64,000 nucleotides of DNA. It comes from Bacillus alkalicellulosilyticus. Lineage in GTDB: Bacteria; Bacillota; Bacilli; Bacillales; Bacillaceae_F. The notes under the pieces were generated by a model that had not been told where the DNA came from, made no database searches, and saw only the letters and a list, made by a program, of their open reading frames with translations. Location: positions 4,062,068 to 4,126,067 of the forward strand of contig NZ_KV917381.1 in NCBI RefSeq assembly GCF_002019795.1, in the 5' to 3' direction. The position numbers were made by a program, and so were the translations under genes. Each line of letters opens with the position of its first letter. The stretch's first letter is position 1. This document shows positions 59,981-64,000 of the stretch, one piece after another.

Positions 59981-61105
59981 TTACCTCGATTCATTTAGCG
60001 TCTTTAAAAACAATTCCTCGTATTGTTTAACAATTTCACGAGCATCAAAATGACTTGCTCTTAATTGTCCTTTAGCAATTAACATATGTCGTTGTTCATT
60101 ATTTAACGTTAATACTTCAAGGATTTTTGATGTCATGTCGTCTACATTCCCTACGTCACATAGCAGCCCATATTCACCTTCATCCAATACTTCTTTTGGA
60201 CCTGATTTACAGTTGGTCGACACGACAGGAAGACCTGTAGCTAGCGCTTCTGCAATCACATGACTAAACCCTTCATGAATTGAGGACAGGACAAACAAAT
60301 CAGCTTGATTAAAATAAACATAAGGGTTCTGCTGAAACCCAACAAAAAAGACACGTTCACTTAGTTGCAACCTATCAACCTGTTCCATTAATTCAGCCTT
60401 TAGGGGACCTTCACCTAATATTACTAATCGACTTTTCAGTTGTTCATTCACTTTTGCAAAGGCCTCAAGCAACGTTTGTTGATCCTTTTGTTTAACTAAT
60501 CTACCAGCCGTTATGATAACTTTATCCTCTGTCTCAAATATATGTATATGTTCTTCTAAGATGCTACCGTTGTCCACCTTTTTTTGGATACTATTTATGT
60601 CAACAGGATTGTAAATCACTTTGATATCATCTGACTTCACTTTATACTTTTGAACCAGGTTTTCTTTAACTCCTTCTGACAAGGAAACGATTTGGTGAGA
60701 TAGCTTGTATATAATTCCAAAGCCTAGCAATTGCATATTCACACGAAAACTTCCTCCTAAATTATCAGCTTCTCTTATAACATTTTTTGCTTTTGAAAAG
60801 GAGAGGAAATTTGCTAATATGGCTATCGTATTTACTCGTGGTATTGTACTGAAAACAATATCTATTTCTTCTTTTTTAATTATCTTAGCTAAACCAAGGA
60901 CAGATCTACTTAGACGTCGCGTAGGAAGTTTAATGAACTTTACATCCTCTGCGATATCCTTTTCATATGAACCAGCAAACCCGAGTGTTACTAAGACAGG
61001 AGAGAACATACTTCGGTCCAAATTATTTAGAATATTTAACAAAGTACGAGCTGCTCCACCCGCACCCATTTGATATACAAAAAACAGAACCTTAACTTTT
61101 TCCAT
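59981..61105 (-). CDS. GT4 family glycosyltransferase
   Basis: A 374-aa retaining GT-B enzyme. It shows LFFVYQMGAGGAARTLLNILNNL at the N-terminus (glycine-rich acceptor loop), IIYKLSHQIVSLSEGVKENLV, VIYNPVDINSI, IITAGRLVKQKDQQTLLEAF, LVILGEGPLKAEL and the E-x7-E region SSIHEGFSHVIAEALATGLPVVSTNC, all canonical GT4. ATG 61105 has AGGTG upstream. It begins the block of transferase and export genes that runs without a strong terminator down to 45.9 kb. It is separated from the dehydrogenase gene upstream by a hairpin terminator. Confidence 0.93.
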   Translation of the reverse strand: MEKVKVLFFVYQMGAGGAARTLLNILNNLDRSMFSPVLVTLGFAGSYEKDIAEDVKFIKLPTRRLSRSVLGLAKIIKKEEIDIVFSTIPRVNTIAILANFLSFSKAKNVIREADNLGGSFRVNMQLLGFGIIYKLSHQIVSLSEGVKENLVQKYKVKSDDIKVIYNPVDINSIQKKVDNGSILEEHIHIFETEDKVIITAGRLVKQKDQQTLLEAFAKVNEQLKSRLVILGEGPLKAELMEQVDRLQLSERVFFVGFQQNPYVYFNQADLFVLSSIHEGFSHVIAEALATGLPVVSTNCKSGPKEVLDEGEYGLLCDVGNVDDMTSKILEVLTLNNEQRHMLIAKGQLRASHFDAREIVKQYEELFLKTLNESR

Positions 61106-61175
61106 ATCGATACACCTTTCACCACTAACGTACAGTCATTATTTCTAAGCATTTGTAACATTTTATTTATATCAA

Positions 61176-61224
61176 GAGAAAAGAGAGTATTCCGTTAGTC
61201 TAAGACATTTTGAATTACTCTCTT
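61176..61224 (-). terminator. Terminator or attenuator after the TviB-like gene
   Basis: AAGAGAGTA (61224-61216 on the minus strand) pairs with TACTCTCTT (61189-61181); pairing continues inward with one bulge. A CTTTTCTC tract follows. It separates the dehydrogenase from the glycosyltransferase block and may allow partial read-through. Confidence 0.65.
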
Positions 61225-61238
61225 GGTAGATTATGAAT

Positions 61239-62519
61239 TTACAATCTCCATAATTTAATATTTGAAGGACAATTATCCTTATTTAACTGACTTTTTACAT
61301 CTACAATTATACCGTTCTCTTTTTTAAATAGGTTGGCGTAATAATCCCAACCCTTATCTAAATAAAACTTATGAGGCACAGCTAATACAAGAGCATCACT
61401 CGGTTTTAATTCTTCAATATGAACTAAATTTACGTCATACTCATGCTTAGCTTCTTCAGGGTCGGCATACGGATCTGTAACCTGTACATCAATACCATAA
61501 TCAACCAGTTCTCTAATGACATCAATTACTTTTGAATTCCTTAAATCAGGGACATTTTCTTTAAAAGTCAACCCTAAAATTGTTACTGTCGAGCCAACCA
61601 CAGCGACTCGCTCTTTAATCATTTCTTTCACTAAAACAGTCGCAATGTATTGACCCATTCCATCATTTATACGACGTCCAGCAAGAATTAGTTCAGGACG
61701 GTAACCTACGCTTTCAGACTTATGTGTTAAGTAGTATGGGTCAACACCAATACAATGTCCACCTACAAGACCAGGACTAAACGGCAAGAAATTCCACTTT
61801 GTACCAGCAGCCTCTAACACTTCTGAAGTATCGATATTCATTCTGTCAAACATAATAGCAAGTTCGTTCATTAATGCAATGTTTAAGTCTCTTTGTGTGT
61901 TCTCGATTATTTTAGCTGCTTCTGCTACTTTTATAGAGCTGGCTCTGTAAACGCCCGCTGTTACAACACTTTCATAAACTGCTGCAACAATTTCTAGAAT
62001 TTCTGGCGTTTGACCTGACACTACTTTTGTAATTGATTTAAAAGTATGTTTTTTATCTCCAGGGTTTATTCTTTCAGGAGAATAACCTATAAAGAAGTCC
62101 TCTCCTGACTTTAATCCTGACTCTTTTTCTAGTATAGGTAGACATACTTCTTCAGTTGCACCAGGATATACTGTAGATTCATACACAACAATTGTTCCTT
62201 TTGTTAAGTGCTTACCAACTGACTCTGACGCCTTCTCCAACGGTGTAAAATCAGGAAGTTTATTAATATTGATTGGTGTAGGGACAGCCACAATAATGAA
62301 GTCACAATTAGAAAGAGCTGAAGCATCTGTAGTAAATGTAATATCAGCTGCTTTAAGCTCATCTTCACTTACTTCATTAGTAATATCTATGTAGTTTTTC
62401 AGAGTGTTAACTCTCTGCTCATTTATATCAAATCCAACTATTGAATGTTCTTGACCAAAAGCTACTGCAACTGGTAAACCAACATACCCTAATCCGACAA
62501 CGCCAATTTTTCTATCCAC
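61239..62519 (-). CDS. TviB/WbpO-type nucleotide-sugar 6-dehydrogenase
   Basis: Oxidises UDP-N-acetyl-hexosamine (UDP-GalNAc or UDP-GlcNAc) to the uronate, using two NAD. The 426-aa protein has IGVVGLGYVGLPVAVAFG (residues 5-22), VAVPTPININ, YESTVYPGATEEVCLP, FFIGYSPERINPGDKKH, KVAEAAKIIENTQRDLNIALMNEL, LEAAGTKWNFLPFSPGL and the catalytic Cys in VGGHCIGVDPYYLT. These forms (INPGD, NTQRDLNIA, TKWNF) belong to the TviB/WbpO branch rather than to Ugd. Start is GTG 62519 after AAAGGTGG. As the first gene of the cluster it defines an acidic amino-sugar polymer. Divergent from the subtilase. Confidence 0.93.
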   Translation of the reverse strand: MDRKIGVVGLGYVGLPVAVAFGQEHSIVGFDINEQRVNTLKNYIDITNEVSEDELKAADITFTTDASALSNCDFIIVAVPTPININKLPDFTPLEKASESVGKHLTKGTIVVYESTVYPGATEEVCLPILEKESGLKSGEDFFIGYSPERINPGDKKHTFKSITKVVSGQTPEILEIVAAVYESVVTAGVYRASSIKVAEAAKIIENTQRDLNIALMNELAIMFDRMNIDTSEVLEAAGTKWNFLPFSPGLVGGHCIGVDPYYLTHKSESVGYRPELILAGRRINDGMGQYIATVLVKEMIKERVAVVGSTVTILGLTFKENVPDLRNSKVIDVIRELVDYGIDVQVTDPYADPEEAKHEYDVNLVHIEELKPSDALVLAVPHKFYLDKGWDYYANLFKKENGIIVDVKSQLNKDNCPSNIKLWRL

Positions 62520-62849
62520 TGTTTATTCCACCTTTTCTATTGAATTCACCATTTATAATGTGAATGGCTTAACAAAAAGCCACATAATAAAGACATTAAC
62601 TTTATTGATTTCACAGCTATTTTATATTATACCCGAAACCTAGACAAAATAATAAGTACTTCAACAAATTATACCATATGTAGCTATACAATTTTATCTC
62701 ATATATAGTTATGTGTCTACTATAGAAAAAAACTACAATTAACCATTTGTTTTTAATACTAAACTAATATATTTTATGATATATTTATAGTCATATAGAC
62801 TTATTGAAACATCAATATATACACATAACAAAAAATCGAGGTGAAAAAA
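62520..62849. other. Divergent intergenic region TviB-like / subtilase
   Basis: About 330 very AT-rich bases that must hold both divergent promoters. A TATAAT box facing the dehydrogenase is at 62631-62626, without a clear -35 at the right distance. The subtilase ribosome site GAGGTG is at 62838-62843. No gene, repeat or terminator was recognised. Confidence 0.5.
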
Positions 62850-64000
62850 TTGAGACTTACAATTTCCTTTTTAATATTTTTTATCGCTATATCTTTTATT
62901 GCTCCTAGTAATTTTGCTCTTTCTTCTGATGAAGAAGAAAAATATATCGTTCTATTTAAAGACAAGGTCAACAAAGATGAAATTGAAGCCTTCCGAGGTG
63001 AAATAGAGGATGAGTACGAAAATATTCCTGCGGTTTCAATTTCAATACCAGAAACAGCGATTGAAGCATTAGAGAAAAACCCCAATATCATTGCAATCGA
63101 GCCGGACCAGACTATCGAGATTCAGCAGCAAACAAAGGACTGGGGTATAGAAAGAGTATTCGCACCAAGAGCTTGGCAATCAGGGGTAACCGGAAAAGGA
63201 ATTAATATAGCTGTCGTTGATACGGGAATCGCAACTCATGGTGATTTAATAATTTCTGGTGGTGTATCCTTTGTATCGAACTCATTTATTGATGATAACG
63301 GGCACGGAACACATGTTGCAGGTATAATTGCAGCCCAAAATAATAGCTTTGGAACCGTCGGAATCGCACATGAATCAAATATATATGCAGTTAAAGTACT
63401 CGACAAAAATGGTAGTGGGTATTTATCAGATTTAATTAAAGGTATTGATTGGGCGATCTCCAATAATATGGATATTATTAACCTAAGTCTTGGCGCACCG
63501 ACTCATTCTTCTTCACTACAAGAAATCGTTGAAAAAGCATATAGTAAAGGTATTTTAGTAGTTGCTGCAGCTGGGAATTCTGGGAAGACTGATGGTACAG
63601 GAGACACGGTAGCTTTTCCTGCTCGATATCCTACAGTTATAGCCGTTGCAGCCACAGATGCTAGAGATGCAAGGGCTTCTTTCTCAGCAACAGGATCTAC
63701 TGTTGAAGTTTCAGCTCCAGGAGTAAGGATTCTAAGTACGCACTTAAACCAAAAATTCAGTTCATTAAGTGGTACTTCAATGGCTGCCGGATACGTTACA
63801 GGGAATATAGCTTTACTAAAACAAGCCCATCCTTCCTTATCTCATACTGAAATAAGAAAAAAGTTACAACAGGACACCATTGATTTAGGTACTCCTGGTA
63901 GAGATAGTAGATTTGGATTCGGATTATTGCAAGCTCCATATATTGAAGAACATGACCAATTAAACCAAGTATCAGCTGCTCCTACAGCAAACGAACTACT
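62850..64000 (+). CDS. Secreted subtilisin-like protease (partial)
   Basis: A serine protease of family S8, cut by the window end after about 383 residues. Start is TTG 62850, six bases after GAGGTG; GTG 62841 is inside that site. Signal peptide about 1-24; inhibitor I9-type propeptide about 31-92 (KYIVLFKDKVNKDE, IPAVSISIPE); catalytic D124 (VVDTGIATHGD), H152 (DDNGHGTHVAG), oxyanion N243 (AAAGNSG) and S310 (SGTSMAAGYVTG). The last motif departs from the usual SGTSMAxPHVAG: Pro and His are replaced by Gly and Tyr. After the catalytic domain the visible end SAAPTANELL matches APTAEELL at the start of the M14 seven-repeat region, so a repeat-bearing C-terminus is expected. Confidence 0.93.
   Translation, partial: MRLTISFLIFFIAISFIAPSNFALSSDEEEKYIVLFKDKVNKDEIEAFRGEIEDEYENIPAVSISIPETAIEALEKNPNIIAIEPDQTIEIQQQTKDWGIERVFAPRAWQSGVTGKGINIAVVDTGIATHGDLIISGGVSFVSNSFIDDNGHGTHVAGIIAAQNNSFGTVGIAHESNIYAVKVLDKNGSGYLSDLIKGIDWAISNNMDIINLSLGAPTHSSSLQEIVEKAYSKGILVVAAAGNSGKTDGTGDTVAFPARYPTVIAVAATDARDARASFSATGSTVEVSAPGVRILSTHLNQKFSSLSGTSMAAGYVTGNIALLKQAHPSLSHTEIRKKLQQDTIDLGTPGRDSRFGFGLLQAPYIEEHDQLNQVSAAPTANEL

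Noticed and set aside
62632-62660. Sigma-A promoter for the TviB-like gene
   Set aside because: A TATAAT is present at 62631-62626, but no -35 box lies at 16-18 bases.

Overview
The window looks like a chromosomal segment of a low-GC, spore-forming, flagellated Gram-positive bacterium of the Bacillaceae. The gene order from prfB-secA through hpf, the fliT/fliS/fliD/flaG-hag-csrA-fliW-flgL-flgK-flgN-flgM-yvyF-comF block, degV-degU-degS, yvyE, tagV and tagO follows the B. subtilis arrangement. Very acidic secreted proteins (the lipoprotein at 5.3 kb and the Glu/Asp-rich linkers of the two giant exoproteins) would suit an alkaliphilic or halo-alkaliphilic species, but this is inference. Almost all genes lie on the minus strand. 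Only the lipoprotein, yvyE, tagV and the final protease are on the plus strand. No tRNA, rRNA, CRISPR array, insertion sequence or phage gene was seen.

Layout. 0-4.6 kb: prfB (cut by the window edge, with a programmed +1 frameshift), secA, hpf (with a sigma-H-type promoter) and a cold-shock gene. 4.6-5.3 kb: a gene-free stretch holding a candidate structured RNA whose three hairpin loops are C-rich and anti-Shine-Dalgarno-like. 5.3-6.3 kb: an acidic lipoprotein. 6.4-9.3 kb: sigma-D operon flaG-fliD-fliS-fliT. 9.4-18.1 kb: an apparently complete legionaminic-acid (nonulosonate) pathway plus a Maf-type flagellin glycosyltransferase, placed between hag and flaG. 18.1-24.8 kb: hag, csrA, fliW, yviE, flgL, flgK, flgN, flgM and yvyF, with sigma-D promoters at hag and flgM and a CsrA-type hairpin in the hag leader. 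24.8-32.2 kb: comFC-comFA, degV, degU-degS, yvyE, tagV. 32.2-38.6 kb: tagO, a galE-like epimerase, a polyprenyl-phosphate sugar transferase, ugd and galU, which would supply and start surface polysaccharide.

38.8-45.7 kb holds two giant secreted cell-wall enzymes, a glucosaminidase and an M14 peptidase. Each carries seven copies of the same unusual 95-98-residue repeat. 45.9-62.5 kb is a polysaccharide cluster: an alginate-lyase-like protein, three tandem paralogous two-domain glycosyltransferases of about 850-890 aa, an ABC exporter whose two ATPase domains are fused in one chain, three more glycosyltransferases and a TviB/WbpO-type nucleotide-sugar dehydrogenase. The window ends inside a subtilisin-like protease whose last visible residues match the start of the seven-repeat region of the M14 protein, so a third family member probably continues beyond the edge.

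How the parts fit. Legionaminic acid made at 9.4-16.1 kb would be the CMP-sugar donor for Maf, which would decorate Hag; FliW, CsrA and the hag leader would couple Hag output to secretion. GalU, Ugd, GalE-like and TviB-like enzymes point to an acidic, uronate-containing wall polymer. The sugar transferase would start it, the glycosyltransferases extend it and the ABC system export it. The repeat-bearing hydrolases next door may be tethered to this wall. Two further signals are dispersed intergenic repeats: seven copies of a 20-bp CGGACA unit at two loci, and a separate pair of related elements near 6.3 and 19.9 kb.
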